From an uncultured Bacteroidia bacterium (lineage in GTDB: Bacteria > Bacteroidota > Bacteroidia > Bacteroidales > UBA932), in NCBI GenBank assembly GCA_902790635.1, contig CADASN010000013.1, forward strand, positions 94,408 through 158,407: DNA of 64,000 nucleotides, read 5' to 3'. Below the pieces are notes generated by a model that searched no databases, was not told where the DNA came from, and saw only the letters and a list, made by a program, of their open reading frames with translations. Below, in pieces: positions 52,637 to 64,000 of the stretch (the first letter of the stretch is position 1; the number at the start of each line of letters is the position of its first letter). The translations under genes were made by a program, and so were the position numbers.

Positions 52637-54559
52637 CTATTCGGCCAGTTCCAGCCGGAGGTAGTCGTAGAGGATGCCGGAGTTCAACGAGCCGGGGGGC
52701 AGGGTGAGGGTCAGGTCGTTCCAGCCTTTCCGGAGCTTGCGGCCGTCGAAGGCGAACTGCGTCTCGTACCAGATGCCCTGTGAGCCGTGGCGGGTGATGA
52801 CCCCGTCGTGGGTCTGCTGCAGGGGGACGTCCCCGGCGTACAGGCTGTTCACGGCCAGGCGCAGCTCCGGGGCGGCCGTGCCGCAGATGGCCAGGCGCAG
52901 GGTGGCCCGGGAGCCGGCGGCAGGGGCCTTGTCCAACTGGAAGCGGATCCGGTAGGGCGTGGCGCGCCCTTCGCCCTTCAGCCCGAAGAAGGGCAGGACT
53001 TTCACGTCCGCACCGGTCTGGTGCGGGACGTGGAGATAGGGCCAGGCGAAGCGGTAGTCGCTTTCTCCGACGGTATAGGTCACGTCCCGGGGGAAGCTCT
53101 GCGCGTAGAGCAGGACCACTTCGGGATTGCGGAATTCGCCGCCGAGCGCGAATTCGGAGCCGTTGCGGTTGGGGATGCCGATCTCGAAGACCTGGCGCCC
53201 TTCGCGCCGGGGGGTCCATGCCATTTTCCCCAGGTCCAGTTTGCCCCCTGCGGGCACTTCGATGTCCTTCCGGACGAATTCGCCCAGGACGCCGTCCGCG
53301 AAGGCATAGAGTACATAGCTGCCGGGGCGGACGTTCGGGATGGTGAAGCTGCCGTTTTCGCTGCCCGTGACCCAGAACTGGTAGTGCTTGGCGTCACGCT
53401 GCCAGCAGTCCGGCGCCGCGAGCCCGACCTGCAGGTGCTTCAGCTGCTTCGGCCCGGCCGGGTCGTCCAGCTGGAGCTGCCCGCTGACGGTGCTCCGCTC
53501 CTCCTTTCCCGCGTAGGCGGGGGAGTCCACCCAGGCGTAGGGCCATTTCTTCGCCTCGCGGGCCGCTTCCGCCCGGGCGTCGGCGTAGAGCGCCTCGTGG
53601 TCGCCGCCTTCATTGAGGTAGAGCACGAAGGGGCCGATGACCTTCTCCCAGAACTCGCCCTGCTCCACCTGGACCGTCGCGCCGCCGTAGTGGCTGCTGC
53701 GCCAGTAGTTGAGGATGCAGGGGGCGGCGGCTTCGTTGGTGTCGCGGTGTCCCATGAATTCCACCTTCGTGGGACCGCCGCTCATATACTCCATCGAAGG
53801 ATTGAGCAAGAAGCAGCCGATGTCCTCCGTGGTGCTGGACCAGCCGAAAGCCGGATTGGCGGACTGTACGGCAGTATAGACGTACTTGTCGCCGGCGAAA
53901 TGCTCTTTCGGATAGTGGAAATCGACCGACTTGTCCACGCTCATCCAGTCGAACATCGGGGCGAGCTTGGCGCAGAATCGCGCCTCGCCGATGGCGGACG
54001 CGGGATAGTTGTCCGGGTGCGTGAAGATACAATAGGTATAGACTTTCGCGGAGCCTTCCTCCACGGCGTAGCGGATCTCGATGTCGGAGGCGAACTGTCC
54101 GTCCTGGGTGGCGCCGGGGCCGGTGCCCATCTTGCGTCCCTTGGAATAGCCCTTGACCGAGACTTCGGCGCGCATCCGGCGGTTGCGGGCCGGGTTGATG
54201 GTCACGGTGGCGACGGCGTCGCCGGTGCCCCGCGGTCCCATCGCATCGTGCGACCAGAAGCCGTACTGGTGGTCCGTCATCCCGGGGTTCAGGCCATGGG
54301 GATTGGCTCCCGGCGGGTCCAGGACCAGGTCGGGGCGCCCTTCGGCATCCATGCGCGTGGCCAGGATCTCGCGTCCCTTGTACTGCAGGGAGACCAGGTC
54401 GCCGGACGCCTTGGCCACGACCGCGCTGACGAGGCCGTTGTCGAGGGTATAGGTCTGGTCGTCTTCCGTGAGTGAGACGTTGCCACGGGTGCAGGCGGTG
54501 AGGAGTCCGGCGGTGAGCAGGCACAGCACCGCGAAAGGACGGAAGAAGGATCGGTTCAT
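52637..54559 (-). CDS. Rhamnogalacturonan lyase, polysaccharide lyase family 4
   Basis: This 640-residue lipoprotein (lipobox GLLTAC) has the three-domain PL4 layout: an N-terminal beta-sandwich catalytic domain (YTLDNGLVSAVVAKASGDL; FDWMSVDKSVDFHYP), a fibronectin-like domain II (SFTIPNVRPGSYVLYAFADG) and a C-terminal carbohydrate-binding-like domain (VFEIGIPNRNGSEFALG ... GWNDLTLTLPPGSL). It cleaves the rhamnose-galacturonate backbone of pectin. The start at the signal peptide is chosen; an upstream ATG at 54592 is less likely. It is grouped with the CE15-like and CE8 genes. Confidence 0.85.
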   Translation of the reverse strand: MNRSFFRPFAVLCLLTAGLLTACTRGNVSLTEDDQTYTLDNGLVSAVVAKASGDLVSLQYKGREILATRMDAEGRPDLVLDPPGANPHGLNPGMTDHQYGFWSHDAMGPRGTGDAVATVTINPARNRRMRAEVSVKGYSKGRKMGTGPGATQDGQFASDIEIRYAVEEGSAKVYTYCIFTHPDNYPASAIGEARFCAKLAPMFDWMSVDKSVDFHYPKEHFAGDKYVYTAVQSANPAFGWSSTTEDIGCFLLNPSMEYMSGGPTKVEFMGHRDTNEAAAPCILNYWRSSHYGGATVQVEQGEFWEKVIGPFVLYLNEGGDHEALYADARAEAAREAKKWPYAWVDSPAYAGKEERSTVSGQLQLDDPAGPKQLKHLQVGLAAPDCWQRDAKHYQFWVTGSENGSFTIPNVRPGSYVLYAFADGVLGEFVRKDIEVPAGGKLDLGKMAWTPRREGRQVFEIGIPNRNGSEFALGGEFRNPEVVLLYAQSFPRDVTYTVGESDYRFAWPYLHVPHQTGADVKVLPFFGLKGEGRATPYRIRFQLDKAPAAGSRATLRLAICGTAAPELRLAVNSLYAGDVPLQQTHDGVITRHGSQGIWYETQFAFDGRKLRKGWNDLTLTLPPGSLNSGILYDYLRLELAE

Positions 54560-54615
54560 CGGGTTGGTTCGGTAACGGTTAATCGGTTGCAAGATACGCT
54601 TTTTTCAGCAAATAG

Positions 54616-56961
54616 TCAATGCTTTTTCAACCAGTCGATCAGCGGAATCTGCATCTCCAGCGTCAGGCGGCCGTAATCGTCCGGCTCGCGGAGTTCGAGG
54701 CGGACCGGGGCGCCGGCGGGGCCGGTCAGCTGCTCGCCGATGCGGCAGGAGGCGCCCTCCCAGGCGTACGCCGCAGCAGCATGCTGCACGGCGGTCCGGA
54801 CCGCAGCCGGGTCGGCGTCGCGGTCGCGTGCCGGCTGGATGACGAGCACGCCGCGGGGGGCCGTCAGGGCGATCAAGTCCTCGAAATCATAAGGCAGCCG
54901 CTCTTCCGCCCCGGCGAACAGGCCCAGGCGGGGGAGCAGGTTGTGGAGGTGGCTGTAGCGCGTCATTCCGGACAGGCCGTCGGCGCCGGTGTCGCTGCGC
55001 ATCGGCGTGAAGCCGCACACGGACACGACGTTGCGGATGCGCGGGTCGAGCGCGGCGGCATACAGGCCGACCGTGCCGCCGAGGGCGAAGCCCAGCAGGC
55101 TGATGCGCTCCGGATCCGCCAGCGGTTCCTGCGTGAGGGCCGTGACGGCGTCCTGCACGTCGGTGACCATCCGCCCGAGGCGTGACCATTGCGGGTAGCG
55201 CTCATAGAAGGGGGCGTACTCGCTGCAGCGGGAGCCGAAGCCGCTCTGGTCGAAGGCCAGGACGGCGAAGCCCTCCTTGACCAGCGCGGGGATGGGATGC
55301 GTGTCCGTATGATAGACCCACATGTATCCCAGGGGGAAATGGTAACCGTGCAGCCAGATGACCACCGGCAGCCGCGTCCCCTCCGGCGTGTCCGCCGGAT
55401 AATAGAGGTCGCCGCGGATGCCCTCGGGGCCGAAGCTGATGCGCTTGGAGGCCATGCCTTCGTTGTCGGCGGCGAGCCATCCGAACTCGGGGATGCCGCG
55501 GCCGATCACCCAGGCGGGGACGTCCGGTCCCAGCTGACCGGGATTGTACGGGCCCTTGAGGGATTCGAGCGGCCCGGCCTGCGGCCGGCCCGGGAAACGC
55601 CGCGGAGCGGCGGGCAGGGCGGCCGGGGCGGAGCCCAGCATTTGCCGGACGGCGGCGAGCAGGGTCCCCTTGCGCCGCTCCCAGTCCTGCCGGTCGCGGG
55701 CGACCGGCTGCTGCGGCCGGTGCGCGGGATAGTCGGAGAGTTTGAACATTTCGCCGCTGCTGCGGCGCCAGGCTTCCCAGTCCCAGGCGAACAGGGGCTG
55801 GTAGTCCCATTTGCGGGTGCTGCGGCCGAACTGGATGTCGAGGAAGTCCAGGCAGGCGGCCATGTCATTGCCGCCGTGGAAGCCTGGCACGCGCAGCAGG
55901 CTGAGCCGGTCCTCCGCCCCGTAGCGGGCGTAGGTGGGCAGGGAGGCCTCATAGACCCGCTCCTGGGCCCATCCGTTGGCGACTTCGTCGTTGAGGCCCC
56001 ACTCCATCAGCACGGCACGCGGGGCGATGAGGTCCAGCAGCAGGTTGGCGTCCACCGGCAGCCGGTCTTCCCGGCCGCAGAAGAAGCGCAGGCCGGGCAG
56101 GAACCAGTCGGGGAACATCCGGGTGGTGCTCTCGATGCTCTCCCCGCCGCCGCGTTCCCCGGCATAGCGCCAGGGGACGAAGCCGCCCACGCCGGTGCTT
56201 CCGGCCACCAGGGCGGCGATGCGGGGATCGAGGACGGCGGCGATGGCGGCCATCTTCCCGTCGCGGGAATAGCCGTACAGGGCCACCCGCTCCGTGTCGA
56301 CCTCCGGCAGCGTGCCGAGCCAGTCCAGCACGATGGAGACCAGCCAGGCGCGGCGCGTGAGCGCGGAGAAAGTGTAGTCCGGATACAGCTCCTTGAGCGC
56401 GGCGCCGTCATCCATGAAGTCATTGCCGGCATAGCCGGCGCTGATCCAGCCCCGCTGCAGCAGGAGGTTGCCCTGGCCGCCGAGGTTGGTGGACAGCAGG
56501 ACGGGGCAGCGCTGTCCCGCCGCTCCCGCCGGGATGCTCACGCTGGCGCGCACGCTCCCTTTGCCTTCCGGCCCGAACCAGAGCCGGACCGTCCGGGAGC
56601 GGATGCCCGCGGTCTCGCTCTCTTCGAGGACTTCGACCCGGGAGATGGCCGGCTTGGGCGGCATCGTGCCCCATTCGTAGCGGATGAACAGGTCGAGGAT
56701 CTCGGCGCGGCGGCGCTCCCAGTCGGCGTCCGTGACGACGGGGGAGCCGTCCAGGAAGGTCCGCGCGTCGGGAAGGAGGTTCGTGCGGGGAAGTGACTCG
56801 AAATCAGGGGGAAGCGCGCCGCTCTTCTGCTGCCAGGCATCGAATTCGGGGCAGGGCGGGAGGGCCTCCTGCATCCAGCGCAGGTAGTCGTCGCGCCCGT
56901 CGGCGAAAGCGATTGTACCCGCGAGCAGGGCAGGTACAATCAGGAGCAAGATCTTTCTCAT
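54616..56961 (-). CDS. Two-domain alpha/beta hydrolase (CE15-like plus a domain lacking the nucleophile Ser)
   Basis: The 781-residue protein has a signal peptide (ILLLIVPALLAGTIAFA). Domain 1 (about 60-400) resembles CE15 glucuronoyl esterases, with nucleophile Ser232 in GYSRDGK. Domain 2 (about 500-781) is another alpha/beta hydrolase with oxyanion region WLHGYHFPLGY, but the nucleophile elbow reads GFALGG: Ala626 stands where Ser is expected. Domain 2 is probably inactive as an esterase or uses another mechanism. In a pectin gene group, domain 1 may remove ester groups or lignin-uronate links. It ends 56 nt before the PL4 gene start. Confidence 0.8.
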   Translation of the reverse strand: MRKILLLIVPALLAGTIAFADGRDDYLRWMQEALPPCPEFDAWQQKSGALPPDFESLPRTNLLPDARTFLDGSPVVTDADWERRRAEILDLFIRYEWGTMPPKPAISRVEVLEESETAGIRSRTVRLWFGPEGKGSVRASVSIPAGAAGQRCPVLLSTNLGGQGNLLLQRGWISAGYAGNDFMDDGAALKELYPDYTFSALTRRAWLVSIVLDWLGTLPEVDTERVALYGYSRDGKMAAIAAVLDPRIAALVAGSTGVGGFVPWRYAGERGGGESIESTTRMFPDWFLPGLRFFCGREDRLPVDANLLLDLIAPRAVLMEWGLNDEVANGWAQERVYEASLPTYARYGAEDRLSLLRVPGFHGGNDMAACLDFLDIQFGRSTRKWDYQPLFAWDWEAWRRSSGEMFKLSDYPAHRPQQPVARDRQDWERRKGTLLAAVRQMLGSAPAALPAAPRRFPGRPQAGPLESLKGPYNPGQLGPDVPAWVIGRGIPEFGWLAADNEGMASKRISFGPEGIRGDLYYPADTPEGTRLPVVIWLHGYHFPLGYMWVYHTDTHPIPALVKEGFAVLAFDQSGFGSRCSEYAPFYERYPQWSRLGRMVTDVQDAVTALTQEPLADPERISLLGFALGGTVGLYAAALDPRIRNVVSVCGFTPMRSDTGADGLSGMTRYSHLHNLLPRLGLFAGAEERLPYDFEDLIALTAPRGVLVIQPARDRDADPAAVRTAVQHAAAAYAWEGASCRIGEQLTGPAGAPVRLELREPDDYGRLTLEMQIPLIDWLKKH

Positions 56962-56968
56962 GTCGTGA

Positions 56969-58468
56969 TCAGCGCTTGGGAGTCCATCCTGCCAGGACGA
57001 ATGCCGGATCCTGGTATCTCGCGATCAGGTCGGCGTCCCGCTTCGCGTCCAGCTGGCGGGAGAACGGGTGGCGCTTCGACACGTCCACCAGCTCGCCGCT
57101 GTCGGCGTCGCGGGTCTGGAACTCGAGCATCGTCGAACTCTTCTCGCCGATGGCGCTCCACCCCTGCGGGTTGAAGTGGCGGGTGGTGCAGTTGATCACC
57201 ACGAACTCGGCATCCGGGTAGGCGGTGCCGTGGTTGGTATTGGTCCGGCCGTAGTCGGCGGGACGCTCGGGCAGGCCCTCGAAGTGGCACTCCACGAAGA
57301 CGTCGCCGTGGGCGGGCTTGACGTTGCGTACCCAGGAGAAGGGGCCGCCGTGGTTGTAGAACTTGCTGTGGTAAGCGAACAGGCTGCCCCGGCCGAGGAT
57401 GGTGTCGCCGTCGCCGATCAGCTCGCTGTCCTGCATATAGACGGTGCCGTTGGCCTGGAGGGCGTCGCCGGAGCCGATGATGCGGACGCGGTACATGGCG
57501 ATGCGCTCGCCGTGCAGCAGGAGGCCTTCCGCCTGGCCGAAGAGGTCGGTGGCGATGCAGATGTCCTCGAGGACGATGTCGTCGCAGTTGTCCAGCGCGA
57601 AGGCGGCCCGGCGGGAGGGGAAGGTGCCCGGCCATTCGTTGGTCTTGACCCGGAGGGGATGGGGGTTGAAGACTTCGTTGTTGGCGTAGTGGACCTTGGT
57701 GGCGTCCATCCCGGCGCCGCGGATCACGACGTTGGTCTTGTTGCGGGCATAGACGAGCTCCTCGTAGTCGCCGGCTGCGACCGTGATCCAGGTGGTGTCG
57801 CGGCAGAAGTCAGGCACGGCGTCGAGCGCTCCCTGCACGGTATTGAAGTCGCCGCTGCCGTCGGCCGCCACGCTCAGGTGCCGGGGATCGGCGGGGCCGG
57901 AGGCCTTGGTGGAGAACTTCCAGGCGCCTTTCTTTACGCCTGCGAATTCCCCGCAGACCAGTGCGCCCGGATCGATGGTCACGTAGTAGTCGTGGCCGTA
58001 CTCGAGCAGGTTGTTGTGCGGATAGATGGTGGCGGTGTTGTCGTGGATGATCACCGGATGGAAGCGGAATCCGTCCGTGAAGCCGCCGATGATGGTCAGC
58101 TGCATGTCGCGCGGCGTGGGTTCCGCGACCCCGGAGGGCGTGCCCGGAAGGGTGTTCTTGTTGGTGGCCACGAAGTCCCGGCTATAGTCGTAGGGGACGG
58201 GGGTGTAGTCGCACTCGGGGCCGTACTGGCGGCTCTGGGTCAGCCCGTCGGGCAGGCTCAGGTCGAGGCTGTCCACGCATTCGCCGCTGCGGGCGTCGAA
58301 GATGCGGATGAAGCCCGCCTCGCCGCGCACGGGCGGCTCGGGGAAGGTGAGCACGAGGTGCGTGTCGGGGTTGACGCCGGACGCCCCCTTCGCGGGGAAA
58401 TAGCTGACCGGATCCTGCGTGCAGGCGGCCAGCAGGGGCAGGATCGCGAAGATGATTTTGGCTTTCAT
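56969..58468 (-). CDS. Pectin methylesterase, CE8, with N-terminal Ig-like domain
   Basis: The 499-residue lipoprotein (ILPLLAAC) begins with an Ig-like region of about 170 residues (SGVNPDTHLVLTFPEPP). From about residue 195 it is a right-handed beta-helix (VAADGSGDFNTVQGALDAVP, the standard CE8 entry). Possible catalytic Gln and Asp residues are in GDALQANGTVYMQDS and GDGDTILG; the usual GTVDFIFG and LGRPW blocks are altered. It should demethylate homogalacturonan outside the inner membrane. It lies 7 nt upstream of the hydrolase gene and forms one operon with it. Confidence 0.85.
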   Translation of the reverse strand: MKAKIIFAILPLLAACTQDPVSYFPAKGASGVNPDTHLVLTFPEPPVRGEAGFIRIFDARSGECVDSLDLSLPDGLTQSRQYGPECDYTPVPYDYSRDFVATNKNTLPGTPSGVAEPTPRDMQLTIIGGFTDGFRFHPVIIHDNTATIYPHNNLLEYGHDYYVTIDPGALVCGEFAGVKKGAWKFSTKASGPADPRHLSVAADGSGDFNTVQGALDAVPDFCRDTTWITVAAGDYEELVYARNKTNVVIRGAGMDATKVHYANNEVFNPHPLRVKTNEWPGTFPSRRAAFALDNCDDIVLEDICIATDLFGQAEGLLLHGERIAMYRVRIIGSGDALQANGTVYMQDSELIGDGDTILGRGSLFAYHSKFYNHGGPFSWVRNVKPAHGDVFVECHFEGLPERPADYGRTNTNHGTAYPDAEFVVINCTTRHFNPQGWSAIGEKSSTMLEFQTRDADSGELVDVSKRHPFSRQLDAKRDADLIARYQDPAFVLAGWTPKR

Positions 58469-58489
58469 GGGAAACGGTTGATTGGGATT

Positions 58490-59125
58490 TTACATCAGGT
58501 ATTGGGAAGCGTCCTCGCCCCGGGCCTGCATCTCCCGGATGCGGGTGGAGGAGATGTCCACGATGGGGGCGTCGAGCAGGCGGATCCGGTAGAGCCGGTC
58601 CAGGTCCTCGAGGCTGACCTGCCCCGGGGCGGCGTTCTGCGACGCGTCGAGCACGTAGGGGACGGGGAAGTGCCGGCACTCCTCCAGCAGCATCTCCCGG
58701 ATGCGGGCCATATCGTAGCCCTTGCGGGGATAGACGACCACGCCGTATTCGCTCAGGAGGCGGGGGGCGTCGCGCCAGAGGTGGATGCGCTCGAGGTTGT
58801 CGGCGCCGATCACCAGGGTGAAATCATTCTCCGGCTCACGCCGCTTGAGTGCGTCCAGGGTGCGGATCGTGTAGTGCGGCGCGGGCATCTCCAGCTCGAT
58901 GTTGTCCACCCAGACATGCAGTTCGGGATGGCGCCGGACGGCGTCGATGGCCGCCCGGTAGCGCCGCTCGGCGGAGAGGGCCTTGGACGGGTCCTTGAGC
59001 GGGTTCTGCGGGGAGATGACCAGATAGACCCAGTCGAATTCGCGGGTCACGGTGAGCCGCTCCATGATGGCCTGGTGGCCGATATGGAGCGGATCGAAGG
59101 AACCGGAATAGACGGCTATTCGCAT
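58490..59125 (-). CDS. nadD: Nicotinate-nucleotide adenylyltransferase
   Basis: The 211-residue nucleotidyltransferase has the (H/T)xGH-type start SGSFDPLHIGHQAI and the C-terminal ISSTRIR. It adenylates nicotinate mononucleotide in NAD synthesis. Its start overlaps gmk by 10 nt. Confidence 0.94.
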   Translation of the reverse strand: MRIAVYSGSFDPLHIGHQAIMERLTVTREFDWVYLVISPQNPLKDPSKALSAERRYRAAIDAVRRHPELHVWVDNIELEMPAPHYTIRTLDALKRREPENDFTLVIGADNLERIHLWRDAPRLLSEYGVVVYPRKGYDMARIREMLLEECRHFPVPYVLDASQNAAPGQVSLEDLDRLYRIRLLDAPIVDISSTRIREMQARGEDASQYLM

Positions 59126-59685
59126 AGGAACTTGTCTACGAGGGCTTCCGACTCGGCGAAAGTGTCCTCCAGTTTGTCATTGATCAGGTCGTAGTCGAAT
59201 TTGCCTGCGGCGAAGTCCAGCTCCCAGGCGGCCTTGGCCAGCCGCTCGCGGATGGCTTCCTCGCTGTCGGTGCCCCGGCCGCGCAGGCGGGCCTCCAGCA
59301 CCTCCATGCTCGGCGGGATGATCAGGACCGAGAGGGCGGCGTCCCCGAAATATTTCTTGAGGTTGACCCCTCCCTTGACGTCCACGTCGAAGATGATGAC
59401 GTGGTCCTTGGCCCAGATGCGCTCCACTTCGCTCTTGAGCGTGCCGTAGAAGCGGTCTTCATAGACTTCTTCGTATTCGATGAAAGCGTCTTCGGCGATC
59501 AGCTCCCGGAAGCGCTCCGCGTCGATGAAATAGTACTCCACACCGTCCTGCTCGCTGCCGCGCGGCGGGCGGGAAGTGGCTGATATGGAGAATTCAAACT
59601 CGGGATGGAGCCCCAGGAGATGGTTCACGACGGTGCTTTTGCCGGCACCGGAGGGAGCAGAAAAGATGATGACTTTGCCTTGCAT
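59116..59685 (-). CDS. gmk: Guanylate kinase
   Basis: The 189-residue kinase has P-loop SAPSGAGKST, the GMP-binding SATSRPPRGSEQDGVEYYF and the lid region RLRGRGTDSEEAI. It phosphorylates GMP, the product of the GuaA enzymes encoded elsewhere in the window. It is first in the gmk-nadD pair and divergent from the aldolase gene. Confidence 0.95.
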   Translation of the reverse strand: MQGKVIIFSAPSGAGKSTVVNHLLGLHPEFEFSISATSRPPRGSEQDGVEYYFIDAERFRELIAEDAFIEYEEVYEDRFYGTLKSEVERIWAKDHVIIFDVDVKGGVNLKKYFGDAALSVLIIPPSMEVLEARLRGRGTDSEEAIRERLAKAAWELDFAAGKFDYDLINDKLEDTFAESEALVDKFLCE

Positions 59686-59687
59686 TA

Positions 59688-59719
59688 TGTGGTCTTTTCC
59701 ACAAAAATAATTATTTTTG
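59688..59719. promoter_or_regulatory. Divergent gap between gmk and the aldolase gene
   Basis: A hairpin TGTGG/CCACA (59688-59703) lies at the gmk side, and TATTTTTG (59712-59719) fits a -7 box for the aldolase, 41 nt before its ATG. No clear -33 element was found. Confidence 0.45.
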
Positions 59720-59759
59720 CACGATTTACTGAAAGTTAGTCACAAATCATATTATTTTT

Positions 59760-60761
59760 ATGAAGGTTTCCTACAAAGAACTGGGCCTGGTGAACACCCG
59801 CGCGATGTTTGCCAAAGCCGTCAAGGGTGGTTATGCCATCCCCGCTTTCAATTTCAACAACATGGAGCAGCTGCAGGCCATCATCATGGCTGCCGCCGAG
59901 ACCAAGTCCCCGGTCATCCTCCAGGTATCCAAAGGCGCCCGCAACTACGCCAACCAGACCCTCCTCCGCTACATGGCACAGGGTGCCGTGGAGTATGCCA
60001 AGGAGCTGGGCTGGAAGAAGCCCCAGATTGTCCTTCACCTCGACCACGGCGACAGCTACGAGCTCTGCAAGAGCTGCGTGGATTTCGGTTTCTCTTCCGT
60101 GATGATCGACGCTTCTTCCCTTCCGTACGAAGAGAATGTCAAGCTGACCCGCAAGGTGGTCAACTACGCCCATAAGCACGACGTGACCGTCGAAGCCGAA
60201 CTCGGCGTGCTCGCCGGTGTCGAGGACGAAGTGTCCTCCGCGGTCTCCCACTACACCAAGCCCGAGGAAGTGATCGACTTCGTCAAGAAGACCAAGTGCG
60301 ACTCCCTCGCCATCTCCATCGGTACTTCCCACGGCGCCTACAAGTTCACGCCGGAGCAGTGCACCCGCGACGAGAACGGCAAGCTCGTCCCGCCACCTCT
60401 CGCTTTCGATGTGCTGAAGGCCATCGAGAAGAAGCTCCCCGGCTTCCCGATCGTGCTCCACGGATCTTCTTCCGTGCCGCAGGAGTATGTCGACATGTGC
60501 AACAAGTATGGCGGCAATCTGCCGAACGCCATCGGTATCCCCGAGGAGCAGCTCCGCAAGGCTGCGAAGAGCGCCGTCTGCAAGATCAACATCGACTCCG
60601 ACAGCCGTCTCGCGATGACCGCCGCCGTGCGCAAGCACCTGGCTGAGAACCCGGCCCACTTCGATCCCCGCCAGTACCTCAAGCCGGCCCGCGAGGAGAT
60701 GAAGAAGATGTACATCCACAAGATTATCAACGTCCTCGGCTCCAACGGCAAGGCCCGCTAA
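59760..60761 (+). CDS. fba: Class II fructose-1,6-bisphosphate aldolase
   Basis: This 333-residue zinc-dependent enzyme of glycolysis and gluconeogenesis has zinc-ligand and active-site blocks IVLHLDHGDSYELC, VEAELGVLAGVEDE, AISIGTSHGAYKF and PIVLHGSSSVP, and the phosphate-binding INIDSDSRLAMT. It looks complete. It is monocistronic; a hairpin-like repeat follows (60780-60828). Confidence 0.95.
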   Translation: MKVSYKELGLVNTRAMFAKAVKGGYAIPAFNFNNMEQLQAIIMAAAETKSPVILQVSKGARNYANQTLLRYMAQGAVEYAKELGWKKPQIVLHLDHGDSYELCKSCVDFGFSSVMIDASSLPYEENVKLTRKVVNYAHKHDVTVEAELGVLAGVEDEVSSAVSHYTKPEEVIDFVKKTKCDSLAISIGTSHGAYKFTPEQCTRDENGKLVPPPLAFDVLKAIEKKLPGFPIVLHGSSSVPQEYVDMCNKYGGNLPNAIGIPEEQLRKAAKSAVCKINIDSDSRLAMTAAVRKHLAENPAHFDPRQYLKPAREEMKKMYIHKIINVLGSNGKAR

Positions 60762-63953
<3,192 letters not shown>

Positions 63954-64000
63954 CGCGTTATCCGCCCTGTGTTCTCATAGAAGATTGATCTTTAATTATC

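Overview
This window reads as a chromosomal segment of a GC-rich member of the order Bacteroidales (Bacteroidota). The reasons are recurrent Bacteroidota-type promoters (TAnnTTTG with a TTG about 20 nt upstream), GH97/GH2/PL4/CE8 carbohydrate enzymes with lipobox signal peptides, fimbrillin-like lipoproteins, a PlpD-type patatin porin, and a membrane LytTR regulator. No phage, CRISPR array, complete insertion sequence or rRNA was seen. The genus cannot be fixed from the sequence.

Region 1 (1-17763, + strand) is a dense purine supercluster: purC (3' end), purF, purE, purL, purM, purN, purH, a purD::folD fusion, a BASS-family transporter, guaB, guaA, a second glutaminase-less guaA-type gene, and a UraA-type nucleobase permease. 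It covers most of the route from PRPP to IMP and on to GMP. The PurD-FolD fusion links glycinamide ribotide synthesis to the enzyme that makes the formyl donor for PurN and PurH. Four features stand out. PurF has lost its glutaminase nucleophile. PurL carries an in-frame palindrome-rich insertion. guaB is frameshifted by a deletion of about 44 nt. The purE and guaB promoters share a 9-bp box at identical spacing.

Region 2 (17764-29371) is housekeeping and carbohydrate or lipid metabolism: htpG, a long-chain acyl-CoA synthetase, a HAD phosphatase, a GH97 glycosidase, a small rubredoxin, a patatin/beta-barrel protein, a DUF3298-type lipoprotein and a ferredoxin-fused aldo/keto reductase.

Region 3 (29310-44442) is accessory. 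It holds a HipB-HipS-HipT toxin-antitoxin operon flanked by 62-bp direct repeats of the hipT 3' end; a minus-strand surface-protein operon (two short genes, a two-domain lipoprotein, a fimbrillin-like lipoprotein, a 1352-residue exported protein and a BspA-type repeat lipoprotein) divergent from a membrane-anchored AraC-type regulator; a lower-GC two-gene DUF4116 island whose proteins share an unrecognised C-terminal domain; a triplicated 51-bp hairpin; and two tRNA-Lys genes.

Region 4 (44459-64000) holds a GH2 enzyme, a LytTR regulator, an acyl-activating enzyme/FabF/FabZ/FabI operon, a pectin set (PL4 lyase, CE15-like double hydrolase, CE8 pectin methylesterase), nadD, gmk, a class II aldolase and a LacZ-type GH2 beta-galactosidase. 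The pectin genes and the GH2/GH97 enzymes suggest use of plant cell-wall polysaccharides, which fits a gut or rumen habitat; that is inference.
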